Below, in pieces: positions 7,534 to 16,498 of a stretch of DNA of 51,897 bases; the stretch's first letter is position 1, and every line of letters begins with the position of its first letter. The notes beneath the pieces were generated by a model. It saw nothing but the letters and a program-made list of their open reading frames with translations, had not been told where the DNA came from and made no database searches. A program made the position numbers and the translations under genes. This DNA is from a virus: the IMG/VR virus record IMGVR_UViG_3300020156_000459, positions 1 through 51,897 of that record; one strand, 5' to 3'.

Positions 7534-10500
7534 TCAGTGCCCTCCGGCCGCGCGCATCAGGACCGGCTCACCGTCGCCGGTCACTTCCTCGCGCAGCTCG
7601 TCGACGGCATCGACCACCGCGCCAACCGCGTCCTTCACCGCGCCGCCGGTGCCGGCGACAACCTGCATGAGCTGGTCCAGGCGGTCCCGGATCTCGCCCA
7701 GGCCGCGCGCGATGGCGGCGGTGTCGACGCTGATGACGGCGGGGCCGCCGTGGCTCTCGGCCAGCCGCTCGATCAGGCGCGACTGCTCGACCGAGAGCAC
7801 GCGCTCCTCCGGCATCAAGAGCGCGCGCACGCTGTCCAGGCCGCTCACCGCGCCGGGGAAGGTGCTGGGCACCTTGCCGCCTTGGGCGAAGCGGCGCCCC
7901 TCGAAGAAGCCCGACCGCAGGTAGTGCTCCAGGCCTCGGCCGGTCGGATAGCCGCCGAGCGCCTGCGCCACGTCGGGATTGAGGCGCAGGTAGCGCTCTT
8001 CGGACCACTGGATGCCGGCGGCGCCGAACTGTTGCTCGAACTGGTCGAGGATGCCGTTCAAGTGCAGCTTCGACTGCACCAGGTCGTTGGACAGGTAGCT
8101 GCTGAAGCTCCCGCCGTACATGTTCTGGATGGTCCAGGTGAGCGGGCCGCCGGAAGCGCTGGCGACCTGCGACGCCTTCCCGCCGTCCAGGACGGTGCCT
8201 TCGGGCTGCGGCGTGGTGCTGCCGCCGCCGGTGCCCGTCCCACCCGTGCCCGTCCCACCCGTGCCCGTCCCACCCGTGCCCGTCTTGGCGTCGATCGACC
8301 TCAGCGCCTCGACCATCTCGCGGAGGTAGCCGCCGCCGGTGCCGAAGATGCCCTCGAACAGCGTGCCCAGCGGCACCTGCTTGGCCAGCGGACCGCTGAT
8401 GCCCGTCTGCTTCTCGATCTCCGACAGGGGCGCGCCCTCGGCGTTCAGCGCGGCGGCGAGCAGCTGCGGCATCGCGTTCAGCGCGTCGGTCTGCCGTTGC
8501 GCCTCGGACTTCACCATGGGCAAGCCGCCCAGCGCGGCGTCGATGAAGTCCTCGACCCCCTTGTAGTCCAGGCCGCTCGCCTGACCCTCCTGGGCGAGCT
8601 TGCGGTAGGTCTCGGCGTACTGCGTGATCTGGCGCAGGGCCTCCTGCACCGTCGTCGGGTCGCTGGACGTGGCGATCAGCGAGAGCTGCGACACGAACTG
8701 CTCACGGGCCGCCTTCAGCCGCTCGTCATAGCCGGCGGCACCGTCGTTGCCCGTCTTCAGACCGTCCCGGTAGCGCTGGATATCGGCACCGGTCGACCGG
8801 GCGAAGCTGGCCAGCTCCTCCATCGCCGATTGCGCCGTCGCCGCCGCCTCGCTGGCGGCCAGCCCGGTGCGGTCCCAACGGTCGATGGCCTCGCTGTAGA
8901 GGGTGTTGAACTGCTCGGTGGTGATCCGGCCGTTGCGGAGGTTGGCTTCCAGGCCCTCGATCGCGCGGTTGAGCAGCGACACGTCCTGGATGCCGGCGGC
9001 CAGGGCGCCGAACAGGAGGCGCAGGCGGCGGGTGGTCTCCGGAAAGGCGTCGCGGTTCAGCCCGGTGCCCGAGTACAGTTCGTCGACCGTGACCACGCCA
9101 TCGCCGCGCAGGGTGCGGGCGGTGCGAGCGCGCGACGCATTCAACGTCGACTCCATCGCCAGCGCGGCGGCGCGGCCGTCTTCGAAGCTCTGCGTCAGCA
9201 GCCCCAGGATGCTGGAGAACTGGTCGGCGGTGATGCGCCCGTTGCGCAGCCGCCGGATCAGCTCGTCCTTGGCGCCGATCAGATCGTCCAGCGTGCCCTT
9301 GCCCGAACGGGCCTTGTCGAAGAAGCCGTCCAGGCTGGCCGTCAGGGCCGGGAACTCACCGGCCTTCAAGCCCAGCTCGTCGAGCACGTCGGCGGCGGTG
9401 CTGCGGAAGGTCGGATCGTACTTCGCGCGCAGGGACCGCGTGGCGCGGCGGTCGACGGTCTGGATGCCCTCCTCGAACGCGTTCACCGCGGCGGCAACGT
9501 ACCGGCGGGAAAAGTCGGCCTGCGCCTCGGCCGTATACTCCAGGGCGGTCAGGGTGGAGCGCAGCCCTTCCAGTGCGATCTCCGCCTGCTTGGTCACCCC
9601 GGCCACGCCCGTCAGCGGCCGGTAGTCGGGGGTCCGCAGGCCCAGTTCCGTCTCGAACGACTTTTGCAGCAGCGGAAGGGCGTTTTCCTTGGTGTCGAGG
9701 CCCAGCTTGGTCACGCGCGTCAGCAGGTCGACGTACGTCTCCTGCATCGTCGTGCCCATCTCCTTGGCGGAGGTGGTCCACTGCTTGATCTGATCGTCGA
9801 AGGGGTTGTACCCCTCGCGGGTGATCTTCTTGACGTTGGTCCAGGTGGCGGCGGCGCCGAGGTCCTTGGTGAATTCCTCAACCGTCTTGGCCGTCGACAT
9901 CTTCAACGCCTTGGTGACGTTGTCATCTTCGAACGCCAGCTTGCCGGCCTGCACCAGCTTCGCCTGGAAGCGCCGGACGCCGTCGATCACGGCCTCTTCG
10001 GCCGTGTCGAAGCCCGCGGATTTTTGATTGTCCAACTCGGAATAGAACTTGCCGTCTTTCGCAAAGTGCGAAATGACCAGCCCGTAATCCTTGGCGGCCT
10101 TGTCCAGGCGGCCGGAGCCGATATCAAGCAGGCCGTTGAACAGCTCGGCCGCCGCGTTGCCCAGCGCCTTCGCGTTCTCGTCCGATCCCTCGTTGTCCGT
10201 ACCCCACGACTTGAGGCTGGCCTTGCCGTCGTCGATGCCCATGCGGCCGGCGGAGATGGGGCCGACCGTTTCCTTTTGCGTGCCGAGCACGGCCATGACG
10301 GCGGCCAGCACCGCCGCCGCCGCCCAGCCGTAGGGGCCGAGGCTCAGCAGGCCCATCTGCGTCGCGGCATAGGCGCTCAAGCCGCCGATCGCCGCGCCGG
10401 CCAAGCCGCCGGCCAGCTTGCTGTTCAATGCGGTGCCGATCATCGCGCCGCCCGCTCCGCCGATGGCGGCCGGGGCGAGCACCTGCCCGAACGACGCCGC

Positions 10501-13500
10501 GCCGCCGACGAAGGACTCACCGGAAGTGGTCAACATCGGCGTGTTGGCGATCGCCGTGTCGCCGATGACGTCGACATAGACGGTCGACAGGCCCGCCTGC
10601 TGGCCGAGCGACGACGTCGCGAACCAGTTGGCCGCGTTCCCCAGCGTCGAGGCGCCGTTGTAGATCGAGTAGGCGCCGGACGCGGCCGACAGGCCGTTCG
10701 ACACCGTGGAGAACATGCCGCCCTGGCCGGCCGCCTGGGCCTGCCCGGCGATGTTCGACGCGGCGCTGGCGCCGCTGGAGAACATGGACCACAGCGACGG
10801 GCTGGAGCCGCCGGTCATCCAGTTCTTCATCGGGTTGATGACGGCCAGCTGCAACGCGGCCTGCACCAGCTCCGACAGGACGGCCTTGGCGACCGAGCCG
10901 AAGGTGATGGCCGATCCCTTGCCTTCGACGAAGGCTTGAGTGATCGCGCTGCCTATGCGGTCGAAGGCCCGCTCGCCGATCCGCGCCAGCTCGTCCCACA
11001 GGGCGCGCTGCTCGCCGATGGAGCGTTGGGTGCGCAGGATCGTGTCTTCCTTGCGCAGAAGGGCCTTGACCTCCTCCTCGGTCGCCTGGGGGTTCTGCCG
11101 CCGGATTTCCAGCTCCGCACGGGCCAGGGCCAAGATGTGTTCGCGCACCTCGGCGGACTGCCCCTGGAGCGACAGCTCCAGCTCCGCCAGCTTCAGCTCG
11201 TCGTCCTTGGCCTTCGACGCCGCTTCGTAGTTCTGCTGCGCCTGCCACCTGGCCAGCTCCGCCGTCTTGGCGGCGATGGCCTTGCCGCGCTCACTGTCGA
11301 GGCGGACACCCTCCCGCTCGGCCTGGGCGGCGGCGGCGTTCTTGACGGTCGCCTCCGTCACCGCCTTGGCGCCGTCGCGCTCGGCCAGCGCCAGCGCCTT
11401 GGCGGCGGCGATCTGGAGGTCCATGTCGCGCGTCCACTGCGCGGCGGCGAGCGCGCGGCGGGCGGCGTCCTCCTCCTTCAGGGCCCGCGCCAGGGCAGAG
11501 TGCGCGCCGGCCCCGGACTTGGCCGTCTCCGTCTCGATCCGGTTGGCCAGCTCCTGGGCGGCCACGGCGTCGGCGCCCTGGGCGTAGGCGTCAGCCAGCG
11601 CCAGCATCTGGCGGGCCGACCGCGACGTGACGTTGGCCTGCGCGCCGATCTCGCCGGACAGCTCGGCCATGCCGGACTTCAGGACGGCGGCGCGGGCCGC
11701 CTTGGCCTGTTCCTTGTCGCCGGACTTGGCCAGCTCCTGGTCGTAGGCATTCTCGGCCTGCGCGGCGACCACGGCGGCTTGACTGCCGCTGGCGCGTGCC
11801 TGGGCGAGGCGCTCCGTCGCCTTGGCTTCCAGGTCGAGCTGCGCCACCCGGTCGGCGCCACGGGCGGACTGGTTGCGGCGGGTGGCGGCGGTGAGGTCGG
11901 CCGCCTCGTCGTCGGTGAGGGGGCGGCCCTTCTCCTCCGCTGCCTTTTCGAGCGTCTGGTAGAGTTCGCGCCGCCAGCCGTCCGGCACGGACAGGGCGGC
12001 TGTCGTGTCGTTCAGCGCCTTGATGGCGGCGGTGACCGGGTCGATCTTCTCGCGCAGCCGGTCCATCATCATGGCGATGTCGGCCGCCGTGACGCCCAGC
12101 TTCTTCAGCTCCTCCGGCGGGAGCGCGGCGACCTTGGTCAGAAGCCCCATGCCCTGGGCCAACGCGGCCTGCGACGCGGTGAGCAACCCGGTCTTGCCCG
12201 GCAGCAGGTCCAGTTCCTTGGCCAGTTCGGCGAAGGGGATGGCCAGCTTGGCCGCGGCGCTGGCGACGGTGCCCAGCCCGTCGCCGGTCACGCCCCACAT
12301 TTCCGCCCAGCCGTCGCTGCTGGTGACGACCACCTGATCCAGGGCGTTCCAGCGTCGGGTGACCTCGTCCAACTCGCGATTGATCCGCGCGAGGTCCGCC
12401 TCCGCGGCCTTGGCGTTGCGGCTGGCGTAGACGCCGCCGGCCCCGGCGCGGTAGCGGGCGAGTTCCTTCTCCTTGGCGTCCCGCTCCGCCAGCAGCTCGT
12501 CGAAGCGCTGGCTCTCGAACAGTCGCGCGGCGCCGGCCTGCCCGTTGTTGCTCCACTGGAGGAAGCGGGTGCCGAGGTTCAGTGCACCGGCGCCATAGTC
12601 GGCGGCCGACGTCGTGCCGGGCAGCGCAGGCTTACCGACCTCGGCCAGGAACTTCTTGCGGGCGTTCTCCAACCGCGCCCACGCGCCCTCGACACCCTGG
12701 GCCGCCGCCGCCGCCTCGCCGCTATAACCCTTCAGGGCCTTGACCAGGGTGTCGCGGAAGACCTCGGAGGTGACCTTGCCCTCGTTGATCAGCCGGCGGA
12801 AGCCGCCGGCCGGCAGGCCCGCCGCCTTGTCCAGGTCGAGGAGAAGGCCGGGCAGCGGCTCCACAACCTGGTTCAGCTCCTCCATGTGCACGATGGGCGA
12901 GGCGAGAGCCTGTCCCAGGCCGTACATCACGTCGCCCATGCGGCCGGCGTCGGCCGCGAAGTGCGCCTGCGCGTCCTTGAGACCGACCGTCAGGTCGCGG
13001 GCCTGCTGGACGGTGAGCAGGCCGCCCTTGGCCAGCGTGAGGAACCGGGCGTAGCCGTCGCCCATCTCGCGCACGCTGGTGCCCAGCGCGTTGGCCGTGT
13101 TGCTCAACCAGAGCTGTGTTTCGCCGAAAGCCGTGCCGGAGCCGACCAGCCCCTTGAGGCGCCGGTCGAATTGCTCGGCCTCGGCAGCGGCGGTAACCGC
13201 GGCCTTGCCGAACGCGATGAGGCGATCGGCGGCGACCACCGCCATCAGGCCGCGGAAGCCGACCGTCAGTGCGTCGACGCGCTCGAACAGGCTGGCGGCG
13301 TTGTCGTTGACTGCGCCGGCCGCGCGGTTCCAGCCGAGCATGGCCCCGGCGTGCTGGCCCAGGTCGGCGGCGGCGTTGCGGTGGGCCGCCGCGCCGGCGA
13401 GGACCGCATCGTGCAACACCTGGGCGCGCGACGAGGCGAAGCCCATGTCCTCCCCCAGCCCTCGCGCGGCGCCGCGCTTGGCAGCAAGGGTGGTGACGTT

Positions 13501-13641
13501 TTCGGTTACGCCGGACAGCGAGCGGCCGGCGTCGTTGGCGGTCTCCTTCAGCCGTTCCAGCGTCTCGCGCGTGCGGCCGACCTCGCCCACAAGGCCCGAG
13601 GCGTCCGCCGTCAAGAGAAGGGCTAGCTTTTGGTCCGCCAC
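7534..13641 (-). CDS. Tail length tape measure protein, 2035 aa
   Basis: The GTG start at 13641 follows a strong GGAAGGCGG ribosome site. Residues about 90-330 match the tape-measure N-terminal domain style (GTSVREMGDGYARFLTLAKGG, then EELNQVVEPLPGLL). Long Ala/Glu/Lys-rich coiled coils follow, then a glycine/alanine-rich hydrophobic stretch at about 1045-1120 that could insert in the host membrane during DNA entry. Two related segments with LRNGRIT at about 1465 and 1568 look like an internal duplication. At about 1785-1803 a (GTGGT)-type linker is encoded by a DNA minisatellite, and at about 1885-1912 there is an LNPDVA...HYLRSGFFEGR motif. At about 0.15 nm per residue, this length predicts a tail near 300 nm. 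It sits between chaperones G/GT and the tip genes, as in lambda-type tails. Confidence 0.92.
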   Translation of the reverse strand: MADQKLALLLTADASGLVGEVGRTRETLERLKETANDAGRSLSGVTENVTTLAAKRGAARGLGEDMGFASSRAQVLHDAVLAGAAAHRNAAADLGQHAGAMLGWNRAAGAVNDNAASLFERVDALTVGFRGLMAVVAADRLIAFGKAAVTAAAEAEQFDRRLKGLVGSGTAFGETQLWLSNTANALGTSVREMGDGYARFLTLAKGGLLTVQQARDLTVGLKDAQAHFAADAGRMGDVMYGLGQALASPIVHMEELNQVVEPLPGLLLDLDKAAGLPAGGFRRLINEGKVTSEVFRDTLVKALKGYSGEAAAAAQGVEGAWARLENARKKFLAEVGKPALPGTTSAADYGAGALNLGTRFLQWSNNGQAGAARLFESQRFDELLAERDAKEKELARYRAGAGGVYASRNAKAAEADLARINRELDEVTRRWNALDQVVVTSSDGWAEMWGVTGDGLGTVASAAAKLAIPFAELAKELDLLPGKTGLLTASQAALAQGMGLLTKVAALPPEELKKLGVTAADIAMMMDRLREKIDPVTAAIKALNDTTAALSVPDGWRRELYQTLEKAAEEKGRPLTDDEAADLTAATRRNQSARGADRVAQLDLEAKATERLAQARASGSQAAVVAAQAENAYDQELAKSGDKEQAKAARAAVLKSGMAELSGEIGAQANVTSRSARQMLALADAYAQGADAVAAQELANRIETETAKSGAGAHSALARALKEEDAARRALAAAQWTRDMDLQIAAAKALALAERDGAKAVTEATVKNAAAAQAEREGVRLDSERGKAIAAKTAELARWQAQQNYEAASKAKDDELKLAELELSLQGQSAEVREHILALARAELEIRRQNPQATEEEVKALLRKEDTILRTQRSIGEQRALWDELARIGERAFDRIGSAITQAFVEGKGSAITFGSVAKAVLSELVQAALQLAVINPMKNWMTGGSSPSLWSMFSSGASAASNIAGQAQAAGQGGMFSTVSNGLSAASGAYSIYNGASTLGNAANWFATSSLGQQAGLSTVYVDVIGDTAIANTPMLTTSGESFVGGAASFGQVLAPAAIGGAGGAMIGTALNSKLAGGLAGAAIGGLSAYAATQMGLLSLGPYGWAAAAVLAAVMAVLGTQKETVGPISAGRMGIDDGKASLKSWGTDNEGSDENAKALGNAAAELFNGLLDIGSGRLDKAAKDYGLVISHFAKDGKFYSELDNQKSAGFDTAEEAVIDGVRRFQAKLVQAGKLAFEDDNVTKALKMSTAKTVEEFTKDLGAAATWTNVKKITREGYNPFDDQIKQWTTSAKEMGTTMQETYVDLLTRVTKLGLDTKENALPLLQKSFETELGLRTPDYRPLTGVAGVTKQAEIALEGLRSTLTALEYTAEAQADFSRRYVAAAVNAFEEGIQTVDRRATRSLRAKYDPTFRSTAADVLDELGLKAGEFPALTASLDGFFDKARSGKGTLDDLIGAKDELIRRLRNGRITADQFSSILGLLTQSFEDGRAAALAMESTLNASRARTARTLRGDGVVTVDELYSGTGLNRDAFPETTRRLRLLFGALAAGIQDVSLLNRAIEGLEANLRNGRITTEQFNTLYSEAIDRWDRTGLAASEAAATAQSAMEELASFARSTGADIQRYRDGLKTGNDGAAGYDERLKAAREQFVSQLSLIATSSDPTTVQEALRQITQYAETYRKLAQEGQASGLDYKGVEDFIDAALGGLPMVKSEAQRQTDALNAMPQLLAAALNAEGAPLSEIEKQTGISGPLAKQVPLGTLFEGIFGTGGGYLREMVEALRSIDAKTGTGGTGTGGTGTGGTGTGGGSTTPQPEGTVLDGGKASQVASASGGPLTWTIQNMYGGSFSSYLSNDLVQSKLHLNGILDQFEQQFGAAGIQWSEERYLRLNPDVAQALGGYPTGRGLEHYLRSGFFEGRRFAQGGKVPSTFPGAVSGLDSVRALLMPEERVLSVEQSRLIERLAESHGGPAVISVDTAAIARGLGEIRDRLDQLMQVVAGTGGAVKDAVGAVVDAVDELREEVTGDGEPVLMRAAGGH
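8231..8285 (+). repeat. 15-bp minisatellite inside the tape measure gene
   Basis: GTGCCCGTCCCACCC is repeated about 3.7 times in tandem on the plus strand. In the minus-strand gene it encodes a (GTGGT)n linker between the coiled-coil body and the C-terminal domain. Because the unit is 15 bp, copy changes keep the frame and would change linker length only. Confidence 0.9.
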
Positions 13642-13651
13642 GTTCCGCCTT

Positions 13652-13663
13652 CCGTCAAACCAT
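13652..13663 (-). other. Internal copy of the transposase-site motif (ATGGTTTGACGG)
   Basis: The complement of 13652-13663 is exactly ATGGTTTGACGG, the 12-base core found at the element ends. It lies in the short gap between the GT extension and the tape measure start, just upstream of the ribosome site. Function unknown; other internal copies are at 17667 and 29865. Confidence 0.6.
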
Positions 13664-13666
13664 TCG

Positions 13667-14059
13667 TCACGTCTTCGGGCGGCGGCGCTCGTACTCCGCC
13701 TCCCACACCGCCAGCGCCGCCTCTTCCATCGCTTGCAGGCTGGTCACCGTCTCCGCGTCCCAGGGAACCCCGTGGGCGTCGGCGAGCTGGCGGACCTGGA
13801 GGAGATCGAGGCCGAGCGGAACGCCCCCCATCGGCGGCTTGCGCCACATGCGCCGGGCGGCGTCGAACAGGGCGAAGATCGGCCAGACGGCGGCGTGCAC
13901 GACGAAGACGGGCGGCTCCGGCTCATCCTCCGGGTCGGCGGCTGGCGGGTCCTGTCCTGTCAGGGCCGCCAGCTCGTCGGCGTCGGGCTTGGCCGAGAAG
14001 CGGCGGCGCGCGGTGGAGGCGTCACCGCCGGCCCACCGCCGCGCCGCCGCTACGAGTTT
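13667..14059 (-). CDS. Tail assembly chaperone extension T (made as G-T by -1 frameshift)
   Basis: This frame has no convincing start of its own. It continues from gene G by slipping one base back at GGGAAAC (complement of 14056-14062), giving ...GGG AAA CTC GTA and then LVAAARRWAGGDASTARRRF to the TGA at 13667. The extension (about 130 residues) includes PDADELAALTG, a Pro/Glu-rich linker (DPPAADPEDEPEPP) and a helical C-terminus (LQVRQLADAHG, AVWEAEYERRRPKT). In lambda and most long-tailed phages, gpG and the frameshifted gpGT load on the tape measure protein to guide tail tube assembly. The next gene here is the tape measure, as expected. The frameshift is inferred from the classic heptamer and the two overlapping frames. 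Confidence 0.8.
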   Translation of the reverse strand, partial: KLVAAARRWAGGDASTARRRFSAKPDADELAALTGQDPPAADPEDEPEPPVFVVHAAVWPIFALFDAARRMWRKPPMGGVPLGLDLLQVRQLADAHGVPWDAETVTSLQAMEEAALAVWEAEYERRRPKT

Positions 14060-14544
14060 CCCGTCTTGCCACCGTTGACCAGCTTCCAGAACGCCTGCTC
14101 CAGACCGACGCCGATGGGGCGGAAATCGGCCATGGCCTCCACCAGGTCGGACGAGAACTCCGGCAGATCCTGGAAGATGCTGCCCCAGTTGTGGTTGTCC
14201 GGCAGGCCGACGACGACGCGGCGCAGCAGCGAGAGCCGCCAGCCCTTGTAATCGGCCTCCGCTTGCTCGGCCTCGCGCTTCGCCTCGGCCTTGGCCTCGT
14301 CGTCGGTGGCGTCGCGGACCTTCTTGGCGGCCGTGTTGATGCGGTCGATGTACTCCTGCAGCTCCTTCTGGAGGTCGTCCAGTTCGCTGTCCGGGACCAG
14401 CTCGAAGGTGACGAAGCAGGTCTTGGTGGTATGGCGGCCGGTGGTCGTGCGGCCGGGCTTGGCGGACTCCGGCCACTTGATCTCGACCGGCCAGTCGAAA
14501 GTGAGGCGGTCGCCCTGGACGAACTGAAGTTGCGGCTTGCTCAT
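14050..14544 (-). CDS. Tail assembly chaperone G, 164 aa
   Basis: The ATG at 14544 begins MSKPQLQFVQG. A beta-rich N-terminal half (DRLTFDWPVEIKW, TCFVTFELVPDSE) leads to a charged coiled-coil stretch at residues about 56-105, then LLRRVVVGLPDNHNWG and a C-terminal helical part. The zero-frame product ends ...GKTGNS with TAG two codons after the slippery heptamer GGGAAAC. It lies between the tail tube and tape measure genes, the normal place for the G chaperone. A clear homologue in element 2 (44892-45416) shares VVVGLPDNH and DLVEAMA but lacks the slippery site. The role comes from order and the frameshift arrangement. Confidence 0.83.
   Translation of the reverse strand: MSKPQLQFVQGDRLTFDWPVEIKWPESAKPGRTTTGRHTTKTCFVTFELVPDSELDDLQKELQEYIDRINTAAKKVRDATDDEAKAEAKREAEQAEADYKGWRLSLLRRVVVGLPDNHNWGSIFQDLPEFSSDLVEAMADFRPIGVGLEQAFWKLVNGGKTGNS
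14056..14062 (-). promoter_or_regulatory. -1 ribosomal frameshift site GGGAAAC
   Basis: On the minus strand the heptamer reads G GGA AAC in the zero frame, the canonical X-XXY-YYZ form; lambda uses GGGAAAG at the same point. The zero-frame stop follows at 14050-14052 and the -1 frame stays open to 13667. The downstream RNA is very GC-rich and could form a stimulating structure. Confidence 0.8.
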
Positions 14545-14576
14545 GGTAGCGGGCTCTCGAAAAGGGGATGGGATGA

Positions 14577-15860
14577 TCAGCGGGCGGAGATGAGCCACTC
14601 GTCGTCGCCGGTCACCGGCAGCAGCGCGGCCTGGACCTCGACGAGCGTGTCTTTCTTCGACTCCACCAGCTTGGGGGCCTTCAGCTGGGCGGCGGGAGCG
14701 GAGATGCGCACCACCTCGCCGGCGTTCCTGCCGTGCTGGAACAGCAGCGCGCCCCCGGTGCGGGCTTCAGCCGTGGCCCAGATGTTCCACTCGCCCAGGC
14801 TGGGGTATTCGAACTTGATGTTGGCCGTGCTCTTGCGGTCGTTGATGCGCACCGCCGTCCGGCCGACGCGCTCGACCAGTTCGACTTGGTTGCCCGCGTC
14901 CCAGCCGAACGTCTCGACAACCAAGTCGTTGCCATGCATCCGGAAGATCGGCGTGTTGGTTGTCGACACCTCGATCGGGTCGGGCCACACGGTGAAGTCC
15001 GGGGCCACACTCGCGGCCAGCGCCGGCGCCGTCCACAGCGAGGTGAGTTCCACCTCCAGGTACGGGAAGCCGTTGATCTCGCCCATCCCCTTGATGGCCC
15101 CACGCGTTCCGAGCATGGCGAACTTCTGCTGCTGGCCACCGGGATCGTTCATCAGGAAGTGGATGGCGCCGGACTTGTGGTTGTTGCGGTCGGAGCTGGG
15201 AGCGTAGTCGCTGCGCGCGGCCGACAGGGTGATGGTGAAGACGTCGCCGGCGGTGAAGGGTGTGCCGATAGCGTCAATGGTGATGACCGCCCCGCCCGGC
15301 AGCGCGAAGGGACTGCCGGTGGTCATCGTGACGGCGGTTTGGTTGTAGGCCGGCAGGTACTCGGTCCCCGGCGCGGCGACGGTGAACTGCGCCACGCCGG
15401 AGCCGCCGCCGGTGGTGCAGGTGAGCGTCGCCGTGCGGTCCAGCGTCCCGGCGCAGGCGGTTGTGCGGGTGTAGGTGAAGGCGCCGTCGCCGCTCGTCTT
15501 CACGGCGGCGGCGGCGATCGTCGCGCTGGCCGTCTTCGCCACCTGGGTGCGAGCGGTGCCACAGATGCGCATCACCGTGTCCCAGCACGGCGTGCCGGAG
15601 GCGCCGGCGCCGACCAGCGGCAGTTTGCCCGACAGCTTGTTGCGCTTGGCCACGAAGATGGAGCTGTTGGCGCCCATGTAGGGCTTCAGGTACGGCAGCT
15701 CCTTCTCCTCCACCTCCATCGGAGTGAAGGTCACGTCGTACAGGCGAATGGCGGTGGCGCCGTCCAGGGTCAGTCCGGCGTCGCTGCCGTAAGTGGCCTC
15801 CAGCGCCAACAGGATCGTCTTATGATCCCAATGGACCGGATGCGAGGGGATCTGCGGCAT
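14577..15860 (-). CDS. Major tail tube protein, 427 aa
   Basis: The ATG at 15860 begins MPQIPSHPVHWDHKTILLALE, and EATYGSDAGLTLDGATAIRLYDV is typical of siphophage tail tube starts. The protein is beta-rich throughout. Residues about 105-230 contain a Thr/Ala/Gly-rich insert (SGDGAFTYTRTT, CTTGGGSGVAQFTV) that resembles a surface-exposed beta-sandwich or decoration domain, and the C-terminal part (WNIWATAEARTGGALLFQHG) returns to the tube-like fold. It is larger than a minimal tube protein, which fits an added domain. It lies after the terminator/completion genes and directly before chaperone G, as expected for the major tail protein. Family name not certain. Confidence 0.75.
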   Translation of the reverse strand: MPQIPSHPVHWDHKTILLALEATYGSDAGLTLDGATAIRLYDVTFTPMEVEEKELPYLKPYMGANSSIFVAKRNKLSGKLPLVGAGASGTPCWDTVMRICGTARTQVAKTASATIAAAAVKTSGDGAFTYTRTTACAGTLDRTATLTCTTGGGSGVAQFTVAAPGTEYLPAYNQTAVTMTTGSPFALPGGAVITIDAIGTPFTAGDVFTITLSAARSDYAPSSDRNNHKSGAIHFLMNDPGGQQQKFAMLGTRGAIKGMGEINGFPYLEVELTSLWTAPALAASVAPDFTVWPDPIEVSTTNTPIFRMHGNDLVVETFGWDAGNQVELVERVGRTAVRINDRKSTANIKFEYPSLGEWNIWATAEARTGGALLFQHGRNAGEVVRISAPAAQLKAPKLVESKKDTLVEVQAALLPVTGDDEWLISAR

Positions 15861-15866
15861 GGGGCG

Positions 15867-16019
15867 TTACTCCTTGAGCTTGCCGCGACGGCGCGGGGCG
15901 GCGTCCTCGGCCTTGTCGGCGTCCTCGGCCTTCTCGGCCGGCGCCGGGGGCTTCTCGTGCTCGTCGGGCTCCGGCTCGGCGCCGTGCTCCTTGATGACGG
16001 TGTCGATGCAGGGCCGCAT
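15867..16019 (-). CDS. Small charged protein, 50 aa
   Basis: The start ATG at 16019 overlaps the stop of the preceding gene. The product is mainly a Glu/Ala/Lys/Pro-rich tail (PPAPAEKAEDADKAEDAAPRRRG), probably disordered. Similar short acidic proteins lie between the tail terminator and tail tube genes in related prophages, but I can assign no function. Confidence 0.55.
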   Translation of the reverse strand: MRPCIDTVIKEHGAEPEPDEHEKPPAPAEKAEDADKAEDAAPRRRGKLKE

Positions 16020-16498
16020 CAGGCTCCTCCTGTCGTGCGCTTGTGGAGTTTCCACTCGGTGGTGAAGGTCAGGGTGGCGGCGACGGCGCCGGTGCGGCCC
16101 TCGCCGCCCAGGCCGCGCAGGGCGTCCTCTTCGAAGAGCAGCTCGGCGTAACCTTCGGCCGGGGCCCAGCCGGTGAGGCAGTCGATGACGGCCCATTCCA
16201 GCGGCCAGCAGGCGGCGCGGGCCGCCTCGCCGGTGGCGTCCTTGGCGCTGCCCTGCACCAGGATCACGGTGACCGCCTGGGCGACCTCGATGGACACGGC
16301 GCCGACGCGGCGGACGCCGTCGCCAACCAAGGCGCCGGCAACGACGAACGCGGCCGGCAGACGGGCCGGCAACAGCTTCTTGGACACCAGCTCGGCGAAC
16401 TCGACCGCGCCGGCGGTGGTGTGCTTCAGGTCCGCGACGCTGCCGCTGATGCGGGTCTGGACGGCGGCGGCCAAGTCGATGGGGGTGAAGCCGCTCAT
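16019..16498 (-). CDS. Probable tail terminator/completion protein, 159 aa
   Basis: The start ATG (16498) overlaps the stop of the morphogenesis gene. The protein starts MSGFTPIDLAAAVQTRISG, has a central VRRVGAVSIEVAQAVTVILVQG strand-like segment and ends LTFTTEWKLHKRTTGG. Size, position (after the gpG-like morphogenesis protein, before the tail tube) and an alternating helix-strand composition fit tail terminator or Mu gp37-like proteins, which cap the tail tube and join it to the head. No single decisive motif is seen, so this is an order-based call. Confidence 0.6.
   Translation of the reverse strand: MSGFTPIDLAAAVQTRISGSVADLKHTTAGAVEFAELVSKKLLPARLPAAFVVAGALVGDGVRRVGAVSIEVAQAVTVILVQGSAKDATGEAARAACWPLEWAVIDCLTGWAPAEGYAELLFEEDALRGLGGEGRTGAVAATLTFTTEWKLHKRTTGGA

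Noticed and set aside
8231-8285. Possible CRISPR-like array
   Set aside because: The units are contiguous 15-mers without spacers and encode a Gly/Thr linker in frame; this is a coding minisatellite.
5926-13626. A 2566-codon open frame on the plus strand
   Set aside because: It is the mirror of the tape measure and hub genes in very GC-rich DNA. Its translation is low-complexity Arg/Gly/Ala/Leu-rich with no domain, while the minus strand has a clear tape measure with good starts.
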